DNA of 50,118 nt from NCBI GenBank assembly GCA_001567255.1, contig LNBW01000078.1, positions 1 through 50,118 of the forward strand, given 5' to 3'. The stretch's first letter is position 1; each line of letters begins with the position of its first letter. The position numbers were made by a program, and so were the translations under genes. The notes beneath the pieces are model-generated. The model did no database searches and had not been told where the DNA came from. It saw nothing but the letters and a program-made list of their open reading frames with translations. This document shows positions 16,741 through 25,567 of this stretch, piece after piece. Source of the stretch: Bacteroidetes bacterium OLB9 (GTDB taxonomy: Bacteria > Bacteroidota > Bacteroidia > Chitinophagales > Saprospiraceae).

Positions 16741-18177
16741 CTATGATTTTGCAATGAAATGTTCCATATAATTGACCAGTAGGCGAACACCAAATGCGTT
16801 AGCAATCCTTGATTTTGCAAATTCTGAGTCAGTAAAGGCTACACCTGCAATATCTAAATGTACCCAGTTAGGGTGCTCGGCCACAAAGGCTTCTAGAAAT
16901 TTAGCAGCAGTAATAGACCCTGCAATAGGTTTTGCACTCAGGTTTTTTATGTCTGCAATGTCAGAATTCATCTCTACTGCATACTCCTCCCAAAGCGGCA
17001 TTCTCCACAAGTTTTCATTGACAGTGGTGCCGGATTGAATCAACTGCGCAGCCATCTCGTCATTATGTGTAAAAATTCCTGCCGTCAAATAGCCCAATGC
17101 TTGGATCACACTACCGGTGAGTGTCGCTAAGTCGATGAGTTTTTCGGGATTGTATTTGTCCACCATATAAGCTAGGCCATCAGCGAGAACCAGTCTGCCT
17201 TCGGCATCAGTATTAATGACTTCGATGGACTTGCCGGAATAAGAACCGATGACATCTCCAGGTCGATAAGCAAGCCCATCTACACTATTTTCGGCAGCTG
17301 GCACGATACCTACCAGATGAACATCGAGTTGCAATCTTGCTGCTAACTCTACAGCTCCAATGACTGCAGCACCTCCTGCCATATCACATTTCATATAGCC
17401 CATATTGGTAGCAGGCTTGATAGAAATCCCGCCTGTATCAAAGGAAATGCCTTTTCCTACTAAGCCAAGTTGAGGTCGGTCAGATTTTTTGCCTTTAGGC
17501 TTATACTCCATTATGATCATAACAGGCTCATTTGGGCTACCCTGACCGACAGCCATGATGGCATTCATTTTCTTTTCCTTCAGCTTCTTCTTGTCAAAAA
17601 TTGTCACCTTAAACCCATGTTCTTTGCCCGATTTTATCGCATAATCTGCCATGTACTCCGGTGTTTTGATATTGGAAGGCATATCGACCAGGTGCATAAC
17701 ATTGATTTGTGTTTCAGCGATCTGGAGTCCTTTCTCTACAGCTGATTTTTGTTCCTTGCTATGTACTAGAGTGATGTCTGGTTCAGCGGTTTTGTGGTTT
17801 CCGGTTTTAAACATACCGATATTGACTAGGCTTAGTCTCAATCCTATGATTGCATTGACCACATCGTCGTCCGAAAGGTGAGTTACAATAACATCTGCAA
17901 CAAGATCTGACTTGGACTTAAGTTGATGAACAATACTCCTGAAATAAAGGTGAGTTTTTGGCTTATCCTTTGCTTCTCCTAGACAAAGTAAGATGATTTT
18001 CTGATTCTTTTCCGGATGGAAAATGGCCATAGTTTCCTTGGCATTCAGATTGATTTCAGGTACATAGGACAATCCTGAAAGATCTTTTATGAGAGCATGA
18101 TCTTCCTTGTTTTTTTCAAAAGGTATGATAATTACGTTTGGTTTTTTTGATAGACTGGTCTTCAGTTTTAGTGGCAT
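16741..18177 (-). CDS. Leucyl aminopeptidase (M17 family)
   Basis: 478 residues from the ATG at 18177 (MPLKLKTSLSKKPNVIIIPF). The frame stays open to 18411, but that part overlaps the esterase gene and is not family-like. The C-terminal catalytic domain has the two-metal site motifs GKGISFDTGGISIKP, KCDMAGGAAVIG and the signature NTDAEGRLVLADGLAY, with the Lys, Asp and Glu ligands in place. It is a manganese/zinc enzyme releasing N-terminal residues from peptides, probably as a cytosolic hexamer. It lies 10 bp after the esterase gene and 6 bp before the TlpA-like gene, all minus strand, suggesting an operon. Confidence 0.9.
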   Translation of the reverse strand: MPLKLKTSLSKKPNVIIIPFEKNKEDHALIKDLSGLSYVPEINLNAKETMAIFHPEKNQKIILLCLGEAKDKPKTHLYFRSIVHQLKSKSDLVADVIVTHLSDDDVVNAIIGLRLSLVNIGMFKTGNHKTAEPDITLVHSKEQKSAVEKGLQIAETQINVMHLVDMPSNIKTPEYMADYAIKSGKEHGFKVTIFDKKKLKEKKMNAIMAVGQGSPNEPVMIIMEYKPKGKKSDRPQLGLVGKGISFDTGGISIKPATNMGYMKCDMAGGAAVIGAVELAARLQLDVHLVGIVPAAENSVDGLAYRPGDVIGSYSGKSIEVINTDAEGRLVLADGLAYMVDKYNPEKLIDLATLTGSVIQALGYLTAGIFTHNDEMAAQLIQSGTTVNENLWRMPLWEEYAVEMNSDIADIKNLSAKPIAGSITAAKFLEAFVAEHPNWVHLDIAGVAFTDSEFAKSRIANAFGVRLLVNYMEHFIAKS

Positions 18178-18187
18178 ATATTTTCGA

Positions 18188-18970
18188 TTAGTATTTGTTA
18201 TAAAAGAGCCATTGATAGGCGAGAGGAAACTGTTTTCCCCAATGAATTTCTTTGTGTTGTCCTGATGGATTGTGGGCAAACATGAGGTTAAAACCATCAT
18301 ATTTTCGCTTTTCCTGAAGGATCGTATCAAGACGGCGGACTTGTCCATAGTGATTGGCACTTTCCATGCCGCCTGCATACAGATAAATATCGGTTGGGCC
18401 TGCAGGTACAAATGATTTGGCCATTTGATAAATCTCTTCAGAAATCCACAGGCTCGGTGAAAATATCATCATGTTACCGAAAAATTCCGGATATTTAAAT
18501 CCTGCATAAAGGCTGATAAGACCACCTAAACTACTACCTCCGATGCCTGTAAACTCGCGCTCCGGGCGTACTCTGAATAATCTTTCAATCATGGGTTTAA
18601 GATCGTCCACCATGAATTGAAGGTAAAGATTGCCTTCTGCTTCAGTATATCTTGGTGTACTATAGGGTAGGTATTCCTGAATACGCAATTTGCCGCCGTG
18701 GTCGATGGCAACAATGATGACATCACCCATCCCATTTTCGGCCATTTTTTCAAGGGTTTTGTCTATCCCCCAATTACCATAAGGTGCATATTCGTCAAAG
18801 AGATTTTGACCATCATGGAGGTAGAGCACCGGATAGCTTTTGTCCGTTTCGTAATAATTATATGGAAGCAAAACAGAAATCCGACGGGTACGCCCAAGTT
18901 GGTGGATTTCATAAGCTTCATCTATGACTTCTATCTTTGGATAGTAAGATTGTATTACTTCTTCTGTCAT
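18188..18970 (-). CDS. Enterochelin-esterase-like alpha/beta hydrolase
   Basis: 260 residues, no signal peptide. The esterase-D fold is recognised from RRISVLLPYNYYETDKSYPV, YLHDGQNLFD (oxyanion region), IIVAIDHGG, the nucleophile elbow GIGGSSLGGLISLY, and a likely catalytic His near the end (GQHKEIHWGKQFP). It is cytosolic and probably hydrolyses a carboxyl ester; the substrate is unknown. First gene of the esterase-aminopeptidase-TlpA run, with a TATTTTTG box 8 bp upstream of the ATG, so the mRNA is nearly leaderless. Confidence 0.82.
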   Translation of the reverse strand: MTEEVIQSYYPKIEVIDEAYEIHQLGRTRRISVLLPYNYYETDKSYPVLYLHDGQNLFDEYAPYGNWGIDKTLEKMAENGMGDVIIVAIDHGGKLRIQEYLPYSTPRYTEAEGNLYLQFMVDDLKPMIERLFRVRPEREFTGIGGSSLGGLISLYAGFKYPEFFGNMMIFSPSLWISEEIYQMAKSFVPAGPTDIYLYAGGMESANHYGQVRRLDTILQEKRKYDGFNLMFAHNPSGQHKEIHWGKQFPLAYQWLFYNKY

Positions 18971-18977
18971 AAGGCTG

Positions 18978-18985
18978 CAAAAATA
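18978..18985 (-). promoter_or_regulatory. -7 box for the esterase operon
   Basis: TATTTTTG on the minus strand directly before the ATG at 18970; the expected transcription start falls at or next to the start codon. Confidence 0.5.
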
Positions 18986-19200
18986 GTAACTTTCTCTTAA
19001 ATGAAATTTAAAAAATTTGCCACTAGTTCTATTTTAAGTACCACTGGCAATGGTTATATATTTAACAATTCAACTTAACAAAATCTTTGTATGGATGGTT
19101 TTAGCTGAGGCCAATACTCTTTTTATATACCTATCAATTTTATTTTTTTGCTGCTGAAGAAATGCAGTTTTGATTGAATTATACTACATCCCAATTTGCG

Positions 19201-19367
19201 CATTTTAAATTTACTGCATGGAAATGCCACCTTATATCTATTTCTGTACTCATTTTTCTATCATCAACTTAGTAAAACGATGCTTGTGGAAAACCTATGA
19301 GCCTCATTCTCTCTTTATTGTCATTTACCTTATCATAAGAAAATCTAATGAGTATTATGGGTTAAAA
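19201..19367 (+). repeat. R1 dispersed repeat, copy B (diverged)
   Basis: A diverged copy aligned to copy A. Matching blocks: CTGCATGGAAATGCCAC, TATCTATTTCTGTACTCATT, TTAGTAAAACGATG, ATGAGCCTCATT, and the right end AATCTAATGAGTATTATGGG. It is the main content of the 515-bp gene-free stretch 19001-19516. Confidence 0.75.
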
Positions 19368-19478
19368 AACAGTCGATTATTGTTAAGGAATAAGATCGAG
19401 ACGTGTGGATTACTAGCGAATAGTTAGATCGAGTAAAAAATTGTTGAATTAATCGTATAAGAATTAAATAATAATATT

Positions 19479-19486
19479 TACCTTTG
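19479..19486 (+). promoter_or_regulatory. -7 box for the DUF177-rpmF transcript
   Basis: TACCTTTG matches TAnnTTTG, 30 bp upstream of the ATG at 19517. Confidence 0.55.
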
Positions 19487-19516
19487 CACTCCATTTGAAA
19501 AAGTTCTTTTAATTTT

Positions 19517-19987
19517 ATGAGTAGTTCAAGTCGTTTTTCTGTACCTTATTTGGGTATGAAAGACGGATTCCATGCGTACCATTTTGATATTGGAGATGAC
19601 TTTTTTGAATTATTTGAGAATTCTCCTGTCAAATCTGGCAGTTTTACCGTCAAAGTAGAAATTGACAAACGAGCAGACCTTAGTGATCTTGATTTATATG
19701 TGAGTGGCAGGATAGCCTCGACGTGTGACAGATGTCTTGCCGACATCCTGTTGCCTGTATCTGGGCGTTATCATTTTCTAGTCAAGGTTAGTTCGAAAGA
19801 CAATGTAGATGATGATGAGGTCATATATATTAAACAAGATGCATCACATCTAAAGTTAGATCAGTTGTTTTACGAATACATTTGTCTTTCTCTTCCTATG
19901 TCTCACGTATATAAATGTGACGATGACCATCCGAGACCGTGTAACGATACGGTACTGAAAAAAGCTGGCTTCAAAGGACGAAAATGA
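19517..19987 (+). CDS. DUF177 / YceD-family protein
   Basis: 156 residues. The hallmark of the family is the Cys-containing STCDRCLADILLPVSG and a C-terminal acidic and Pro-containing part (DQLFYEYICLSLPMSH) with a late Cys pair (YKCDDDHPRPC). YceD/DUF177 proteins sit directly before rpmF in most bacteria and have been linked to 23S rRNA processing or accumulation. The same order is seen here, with rpmF starting about 115 bp downstream. Cytosolic. Confidence 0.88.
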   Translation: MSSSSRFSVPYLGMKDGFHAYHFDIGDDFFELFENSPVKSGSFTVKVEIDKRADLSDLDLYVSGRIASTCDRCLADILLPVSGRYHFLVKVSSKDNVDDDEVIYIKQDASHLKLDQLFYEYICLSLPMSHVYKCDDDHPRPCNDTVLKKAGFKGRK

Positions 19988-20058
19988 AACAACATCAACA
20001 GATGAAAAATGACATCTGGAGTGGTCTGAAAGGACTACTCAAAAATGAGGATAAGTAG
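19984..20058 (+). CDS. Possible 24-residue ORF between DUF177 and rpmF
   Basis: An ATG overlaps the DUF177 stop as ATGA and opens a 24-codon frame (MKQHQQMKNDIWSG..., ending NEDK and TAG) before rpmF. The peptide could form one amphipathic helix (IWSGLKGLLKN). The 4-base overlap is the usual sign of translational coupling, but so short an ORF can arise by chance. Confidence 0.3.
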   Translation: MKQHQQMKNDIWSGLKGLLKNEDK

Positions 20059-20102
20059 AGACCGAGAATTTAGATTGATTATACAATAAAATACATAGAA
20101 CA

Positions 20103-20306
20103 ATGGCACATCCGAAAAGTAGGGTTTCCAAAGCTAAGAAAAACAAGAGAAGAAACCACCATAAAGCAGCTATGCCACAACTGGCAACATGCAAGACTAC
20201 CGGTGAGGCACACCTTATGCACAGAGCATACTGGCACGAAGGCAGTATGTACTACAAAGGTCAGGTAGTTATACAAGCTAAAGACACAGAAGATACTGAG
20301 GCATAA
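20103..20306 (+). CDS. rpmF: 50S ribosomal protein L32
   Basis: 67 residues starting MAHPKSRVSKAKKNKRRNHH, the standard L32 N-terminus. The core is TCKTTGEAHLMHRAYWHEG. In place of the four zinc-binding cysteines of some L32 proteins it has a Cys-poor form (one Cys), as usual in Bacteroidota. It is a component of the large ribosomal subunit and is co-transcribed with DUF177. Confidence 0.95.
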   Translation: MAHPKSRVSKAKKNKRRNHHKAAMPQLATCKTTGEAHLMHRAYWHEGSMYYKGQVVIQAKDTEDTEA

Positions 20307-20333
20307 GATGATATGTCTTTTAAATGTATATTG

Positions 20334-20375
20334 TAAGCTCCTGGTTGTAATAACTTAAGGGGCTTATCTTGTTTT
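20334..20375 (+). terminator. Probable terminator after rpmF
   Basis: TAAGC...GCTTA (20334-20338 with 20362-20366), strengthened by CC/GG next to it, followed by TCTTGTTTT. The stem is short and the loop long, so support is moderate. Confidence 0.4.
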
Positions 20376-20397
20376 ATATCACTATAAAATCCAGATC

Positions 20398-20778
20398 ATG
20401 AAAACCATCATCAACTCTCCATTGGCGCCAGCACCTGTCGGTCCATACAATCACTCTGTATTGGTAGGTAATACACTTTATGTATCCGGACAAATTCCAC
20501 TGGATCAATCCACGGGGCAAATGATTATGGACACTATTGAGAATGAAACACATCAGGTGTTGAAGAATATTGGTTACATCCTCCAGGAAGCAGGTATGAC
20601 CTATGAGAACATCGTTAAGTGCTCTGTATTTGTTTCTGATATGGAACTGTATGGACGCATCAATGCAGTGTATGCTTCCTACTTTAATGAAAATACAGCA
20701 CCAGCTCGTGAACTGGTTCAGGTAGCTAATCTACCACGTTATGTCAATGTAGAAATCAGCTGCATAGCAGTAAAATAA
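20398..20778 (+). CDS. ridA: RidA-family enamine/imine deaminase
   Basis: 126 residues, full length for RidA (YjgF/YER057c). Motifs: APAPVGPYNHSVLVGNTLYV, SGQIPLD, the helix NETHQVLKNIGYILQEAG, and the active-site arginine in PARELVQVANLP. It hydrolyses reactive 2-aminoacrylate-type enamines/imines to keto acids and protects PLP enzymes in the cytosol. Own transcript or read-through from rpmF. Confidence 0.92.
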   Translation: MKTIINSPLAPAPVGPYNHSVLVGNTLYVSGQIPLDQSTGQMIMDTIENETHQVLKNIGYILQEAGMTYENIVKCSVFVSDMELYGRINAVYASYFNENTAPARELVQVANLPRYVNVEISCIAVK

Positions 20779-21125
20779 TCTCTTTTATACTCCGTCTTTA
20801 TTTCTTTAATTCAAGTGTGCATTGTGGCAGTGTCACTTAGAAGGCTTCAACACCGATATGGCGAATGATCATTCTATGGTGTAAAAGAGTACTTTTATCA
20901 TTTTTTAAGCATGAACAAAGATTCGACATTAGACTTTGTTAAGTGCTAGTGCGATGGTAGATTGAGTGTCATTCCTGCCCCAAATAGTGATTGAGAAGGA
21001 CTGAATGTATAGAATCAGCCATAACAGCAGACAAATCGTTGGTTGAGGTTGAGACTTACCTAATTTTCCTAAGCTAATACCTTGAAAGGATCTGGTCAAA
21101 TAAAAAATCCAACTGTACTCACTTT
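20779..21125. other. Gene-free spacer
   Basis: 347 bp between convergent genes. No ORF, strong hairpin or repeat was recognised. Confidence 0.5.
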
Positions 21126-22163
21126 TTATTTAGTACAAATAATTACACCAAATCCAGGTGCATTCAATTTTTTGAGTACGGTCTTTCTAAAGCCTGCCTT
21201 TTGTGTAAAAGCATCCACCTCACTTTTAGAATAAGTCTTTCCACCTGCTTGATGCAGTAAATTCAGTGCCATATAAGAAGTGGTTGCTTTTGACATTTGC
21301 GATTGACCTCCAATCCCTTTTATTTGATCTAGTATCACATAGATTCCACCATTGTTGAGTGATTGGTAAACTTTATGAGCCAGTGCCTCGTTTTCCGATG
21401 CATTGAGCCCATGGATAATGTTAAATCCAAGAACAATATCGATGTTATTGGGTAATTCGTCTTTCATAAAATCAGTGGGGAGAAATGTAACACTTTTACC
21501 AGCATGATGATGGGAAATACATTCGTCAGCATATTTTTTAACTGGGGGCAAGTCAACAATAGTGGCTTTGAGGGTAGGGTTTCGATTGCAAAGCTCTATA
21601 CTGTATAATCCGTGAGAGCCACCGAGATCTAATAATTGATGAGCATTCTGAGGTACAGGAATTTTCCCTACCACTTCTTTGTAATTTGTTCTTGAAATAT
21701 CAATCATAGCTCTTGAAAATAACTCCCATTCATAGTCTGTCATTTCTTCAAGCATGTTAGATTTTGGTCTTTTTCCTAGCCGAATGGTTTCATCTAGATT
21801 GAGGTAACCTTTATACAAATAATCACAGAACAAAATAAAGTATCGAAAATTTTGAGGTGATTGTTCAGAAAGGCATTTAAAGCCTCTTTTAGTAAATGCA
21901 TATTGATGTTCCTTTTTCTGAACATAACCTAGTGCATCTAAGCAGTCTAGAATGAGCTCTGCCCCGATGGCACTAACATTGGCCGCTTGAGCTATAGTAT
22001 CCACATCTTTATACTCCATTGTAAGCTGGTCAACAATTTTTAGTTTTATGGAGGTACCTAAGGCAAATCCTAAACCTACAGCGGAGGATGCATCTGTAAA
22101 GGGATGAGGAATAATATCGCTGGACAATAATATTTTTTCAATTAAGGAGAATTTGTAAATCAT
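21126..22163 (-). CDS. O-methyltransferase-like SAM methyltransferase
   Basis: 345 residues. It has an N-terminal dimerisation/winged-helix domain (AQAANVSAIGAELILDCLDALGYV, YAFTKRGFKCLSEQ) and a C-terminal Rossmann domain. The SAM motif is LLDLGGSHGLYSIELCNRNP, the acidic loop ATIVDLPPVKKYA, and the motif IDIVLGFNIIHGL, as in acetylserotonin- or hydroxyneurosporene-type O-methyltransferases. The substrate is not predictable. It lies 27 bp after the cytochrome c gene on the same strand, so both are probably under the AraC-type regulator upstream. Confidence 0.82.
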   Translation of the reverse strand: MIYKFSLIEKILLSSDIIPHPFTDASSAVGLGFALGTSIKLKIVDQLTMEYKDVDTIAQAANVSAIGAELILDCLDALGYVQKKEHQYAFTKRGFKCLSEQSPQNFRYFILFCDYLYKGYLNLDETIRLGKRPKSNMLEEMTDYEWELFSRAMIDISRTNYKEVVGKIPVPQNAHQLLDLGGSHGLYSIELCNRNPTLKATIVDLPPVKKYADECISHHHAGKSVTFLPTDFMKDELPNNIDIVLGFNIIHGLNASENEALAHKVYQSLNNGGIYVILDQIKGIGGQSQMSKATTSYMALNLLHQAGGKTYSKSEVDAFTQKAGFRKTVLKKLNAPGFGVIICTK

Positions 22164-22190
22164 AATAAAATATTAAAGGAGTAGAAAAAT

Positions 22191-23171
22191 TTATTTTTGG
22201 GCAGGTTGAAATTTTATAATGCTGTTTTCAATAGGTTTTAAACTTTGTAAATAAGTATAAATGGCTGCTAAATCCTCTTCAGTCATCCCTGCAAACATTG
22301 TCCATGGCATAGGAGTCTGAAAGTCACCTGTTTGCACAGTAATCGGTTTATAAGTGCTATCAGCATACATTTTGAAATGGCTGATAAATTCTCCTTTTGT
22401 CCAACTGCCAATTCCGGTATGTTTATCAGGTGTGATATTGGCGGAGTGGACTACGGAGCCATCCGGAAACCGAAATACAAAGCCACCTGCAAAAGGCTCA
22501 CCTACCACTTTCCCTTTTTCTTCCTTGGTATGGCAATTTTTACAACCGGCAGCATTCACTAAATATCCTCCATAAGCCAACATATCTGATTTTGAAGGCA
22601 TAGTGGATAAATTTGCTTTTTGAGGCATGGTATTGATAATAAAATTCATAGGAAAATCTGAATGCGAAACTTCTGTTTTATTTTCTATGGGTGGTAAGGT
22701 TCTGATATAAGCAATGATAGATTCAAGATCTTTCCTATCCATTTGTCCAAAATTGTGGTAAGGCATTAGTGGAAATAAAGCCCGTCCATCCTTAGAAACA
22801 CCTGTAGTTATGGCTCTTAATATTTCTCCATCTGTCCAATCTTTCAAATGGTAGGGTGTGATATTATTGGCAACATATTTACCTGGAAACCCAAGAGATT
22901 GATCAAAGACTTCGCCACCTTTGCCTTCAGTGCCCATCATAGGAGGTCCGGCAAATTTTGTCCAATCTCTAGTGGAATGACAATCTATACATACTGATAC
23001 ATGATTGGCCAGGTATTGACCTCTCGCTATGTTTTCGGGCGTCATAGCGACCTTCATGTCAGAGGGCTCTCCTACGGAGGGAAGCATTGTTTTTACATAA
23101 ATTAAGACAAGAGTGAGTCCTATTAAGATAATGATGAATAGGTACATCAAGTATTTTAAAATACGTTTCAT
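22191..23171 (-). CDS. Membrane-anchored dihaem c-type cytochrome
   Basis: 326 residues. An N-terminal hydrophobic helix (YLMYLFIIILIGLTLVLIYV) acts as signal anchor. Two haem c sites follow: CIDCH near residue 61 and CKNCH near residue 211, each followed by a cytochrome domain with a distal Met region (FPLMPYHNFGQM and TPMPWTMFAGM). The tandem arrangement matches electron-transfer subunits of periplasmic dehydrogenases. The partner dehydrogenase is not in the window. It sits between the AraC-type regulator and the O-methyltransferase. Confidence 0.88.
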   Translation of the reverse strand: MKRILKYLMYLFIIILIGLTLVLIYVKTMLPSVGEPSDMKVAMTPENIARGQYLANHVSVCIDCHSTRDWTKFAGPPMMGTEGKGGEVFDQSLGFPGKYVANNITPYHLKDWTDGEILRAITTGVSKDGRALFPLMPYHNFGQMDRKDLESIIAYIRTLPPIENKTEVSHSDFPMNFIINTMPQKANLSTMPSKSDMLAYGGYLVNAAGCKNCHTKEEKGKVVGEPFAGGFVFRFPDGSVVHSANITPDKHTGIGSWTKGEFISHFKMYADSTYKPITVQTGDFQTPMPWTMFAGMTEEDLAAIYTYLQSLKPIENSIIKFQPAQK

Positions 23172-23259
23172 TTAAGATATTTTTAAGCGTTGAATGAAAT
23201 ACAATACAAATTTCAATGTAATGTATTTTTAAAAATTGTATAATTCGGACATTTTCAAA

Positions 23260-24072
23260 TCAATGGAATATATGTCCGGGAAGACCAGTCACAGATGCCT
23301 GATATTCTTTTGGTATAAGCCCTGTGTAGAATTTGAATTCTCTAATAAAATGGGATTGATCATAAAACCCTGCTTCTAAACCTATTTGTGTAAGTGTTAA
23401 ATCGGTGTGGTGTAACAGATGCAGAGCGGAAAGATATTTATTATAAAGTAGGAATTTTTCTGTATTCATGCCTATCCAGTCGGTGGATATTCGTCTCAAT
23501 TGCCTATCTGAGATACAAGCTTTATTGCAGAATTCTTTTACAGTAAGGGCATTGACATTCTGGCAATAAAACCAGTCGTGTAATTTTTGTATTTCAGTCA
23601 AGTGTTTAGAAGTTGATATTTTTTGGCACAACCATTTTCTGATGATTTCTACTTGCCGATCAAATGATTTTTCCGAAAATAGCTGGTAGTATAAGTCTGT
23701 TAGTGCTTTACACACTAGCGAGCCCTCAACGACAGTGTTATTAAATTCTCTAGCCGGGATATCAAATACAACTTTGAGCCCGAGGGCATTGAATTGTATG
23801 CCAAGAAATATTTGTTGGCCAGTTTTGATTAATTGCAATGGTTTGAAGTTGATGCCATTAATAAAACAGCAAGGCAAATTCATTCTGACGTCTGCCCCGG
23901 GATTTGTATAAGTGATATGGTCAGAGAGATTGAATATCACCTCTACTGTTCCCTTAGGTAGTATCACCTCCATCTGATGGTGTTGATAAAATGCCTGAAG
24001 TCGCCAGATGCTCTTGAGAAAACATCTTTCTAAACCTGATGTAGGATAATATGTGTCAGTAGTGCGAATCAT
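23260..24072 (-). CDS. AraC-family transcriptional regulator
   Basis: 270 residues. The C-terminal ~100 residues are the double HTH: first helix pair TVKEFCNKACISDRQLRRIS, second LTLTQIGLEAGFYDQSHFIREFKFYTGLIPKEYQ, the standard AraC signature. The N-terminal part (VEVIFNLSDHITYTNPG, INFKPLQLIKTGQ) is like the DUF6597/effector-type N-terminus. It probably controls the cytochrome c-methyltransferase pair 88 bp downstream. Confidence 0.87.
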   Translation of the reverse strand: MIRTTDTYYPTSGLERCFLKSIWRLQAFYQHHQMEVILPKGTVEVIFNLSDHITYTNPGADVRMNLPCCFINGINFKPLQLIKTGQQIFLGIQFNALGLKVVFDIPAREFNNTVVEGSLVCKALTDLYYQLFSEKSFDRQVEIIRKWLCQKISTSKHLTEIQKLHDWFYCQNVNALTVKEFCNKACISDRQLRRISTDWIGMNTEKFLLYNKYLSALHLLHHTDLTLTQIGLEAGFYDQSHFIREFKFYTGLIPKEYQASVTGLPGHIFH

Positions 24073-24140
24073 TGGACAGAGCCAGTCTAAATTTAGCCTT
24101 GGGCATAACGACAGTCTGTAAATAAAATCTAATTGTTAGG

Positions 24141-24148
24141 CAAATGTA
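24141..24148 (-). promoter_or_regulatory. -7 box upstream of the AraC-type regulator
   Basis: TACATTTG on the minus strand fits TAnnTTTG, about 70 bp before the ATG at 24072. Confidence 0.35.
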
Positions 24149-24659
24149 CTAATAATTGTAATTTTATACAAAATAGTGATAAAAAATCAATGGTTTTTAT
24201 ACAAAATGTAGGTCTATTCCAAATTTCATTTTATATCCATGCAAACAACATCATGCCGCAAATTGGCCATATAATATTTATCGACCTAAAAAATCATCGT
24301 ACGCATTGACTTACGCTAAACTGAAAAAATAGAGCAAGATGCATAGGATAGGATGAAATTTTTACTAGGTGATGGCGATTTCCTCCGTTTAAAGTTGATC
24401 GTAAAGGTGCTTTCTTGGTACAAAAAAAAATACGATCGATGCTATACAGCTAGACTAGTCTAATTTGATCTTACGGATATTATCTTCAGCCTTATCTACG
24501 TATCCACTTATCAATGATTCATCGGATATTATTAAGATGCCGGTTTTTACTCTTGAGAATAGCCATAAATGGAGTCAGACGAAATACTCAATTGAATAGT
24601 CCTGATAGTGAAGATGTATATGATGGGTTAAGGCATAGCCATCTCAAATGCTATCAATG
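24149..24659. other. Gene-free stretch
   Basis: About 510 bp without a convincing ORF. A plus-strand 86-residue frame from 24514 runs into the DUF523 gene on the opposite strand and lacks family-like features. No R1 copy could be aligned here. Confidence 0.5.
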
Positions 24660-25283
24660 TCACGAAATATTAAAATATGTTTTGTACCAATCTATCTCGT
24701 GGTGGTCTTTTTTAGAATGGTCAATTGGATGGTTCAGGTCGATTTTTGAATACAAAATTTCAAGCGAAGCATAATCTCTTTGGCTTATCACTTTAAATCC
24801 GTTTCTGATTAATTGTGCAGCTGCCACACCTGCTCCTATTTGATACACTTTATTTTCAGAAAATCTATTGCCATCATAAATGACCTGACTACCGCAAGCT
24901 GCGCTGATGTCCATTAGGACAGCAAGTTCAATATTTTCTTTTTTTGCGATTTGTAGCATTTTTTCAGAAGCCTTAATCATGCCTTCCGTCCAGTCTTTTC
25001 CACTTTCTGTCAAGACTTTTGCCTTGCCCTCTAAAACATCCAAGCCGGTTCCGCCATGAATGTCACACATTTCTCTAGGTGTTCCAAATGAAAAATCTTC
25101 AGGACAAAATTTTATGACTTTAACGGTGTCGTACTGTAAAATTTTCAATGCAGTAGGATACTCACCATTTGCAGTGCTATCGTAACCGCAAGCTATGCCT
25201 GACAAACAGGCACTCATTAATATTCTAAGCGGATTGTCCTTAGTCGGAGTTCGTAGTTGTATCAAATATGCTCTGTCGGTCAT
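24660..25283 (-). CDS. DUF523 family protein
   Basis: 207 residues. The DUF523 pattern is clear: SACLSGIACGYDS near the start, FCPEDFSFGTPREMCDIHGG, an alpha region with DWTEGMIKASEKMLQIAKK, and AACGSQVIYDGNRF followed by GAGVAAAQLIRNGFKVISQ. The conserved cysteines suggest metal or Fe-S binding, but the biochemical role of the family is not established. An N-terminal extension of ~20 residues precedes the usual start; the ATG at 25217 (MSACLSG) is an alternative. Confidence 0.85.
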   Translation of the reverse strand: MTDRAYLIQLRTPTKDNPLRILMSACLSGIACGYDSTANGEYPTALKILQYDTVKVIKFCPEDFSFGTPREMCDIHGGTGLDVLEGKAKVLTESGKDWTEGMIKASEKMLQIAKKENIELAVLMDISAACGSQVIYDGNRFSENKVYQIGAGVAAAQLIRNGFKVISQRDYASLEILYSKIDLNHPIDHSKKDHHEIDWYKTYFNIS

Positions 25284-25301
25284 GATTTTTTGATTGGGTT
25301 T

Positions 25302-25553
25302 TTATTGAATTCGATGATAATAACCGTTACACATATAGTAAGGGATTCCGTTATAGAGGTAGTTGTTTAAATCATCCATATTTTTTGATTCAAGTTGATT
25401 TTTAATGTGCCTCTATTTAATAACCAACAATAATCAGACCATAAGTTTTCAAAATTTTGAGGGATGATCATACCATCATTGTGTCCGACGCAATCCCATT
25501 TTTCAATTCGTTTTTCTTTTGGGCATCATTTCTCTTAAAGCGGGTTTGTTCAT
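25302..25553 (-). pseudogene. Frameshifted small ORF (~83 residues if repaired)
   Basis: No single frame is long, but three consecutive minus-strand frames read as one protein. MNKPALREMMPK runs from ATG 25553, then WDCVGHNDGMIIPQNFENLW...YCWLLNRGTLKINLNQ, then MDDLNNYLYNGIPYYMCNGYYHRIQ with stop at 25302. The joins fall in AAAA (extra A) and in AAAAAA (one A short). The aromatic-rich, evenly coding composition is unlike spacer DNA. The family is not recognised. It follows the type ISP remnant on the same strand. Confidence 0.5.
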
Positions 25554-25567
25554 GAAAGTTGAAAACG

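Noticed and set aside
16741..18411. Aminopeptidase start at 18411
   Set aside because: The extra 78 residues overlap the esterase gene and do not look like the M17 N-terminus; ATG 18177 fits the family.
24514..24774. 86-codon plus-strand ORF
   Set aside because: It overlaps the conserved DUF523 gene on the other strand and lacks family features.
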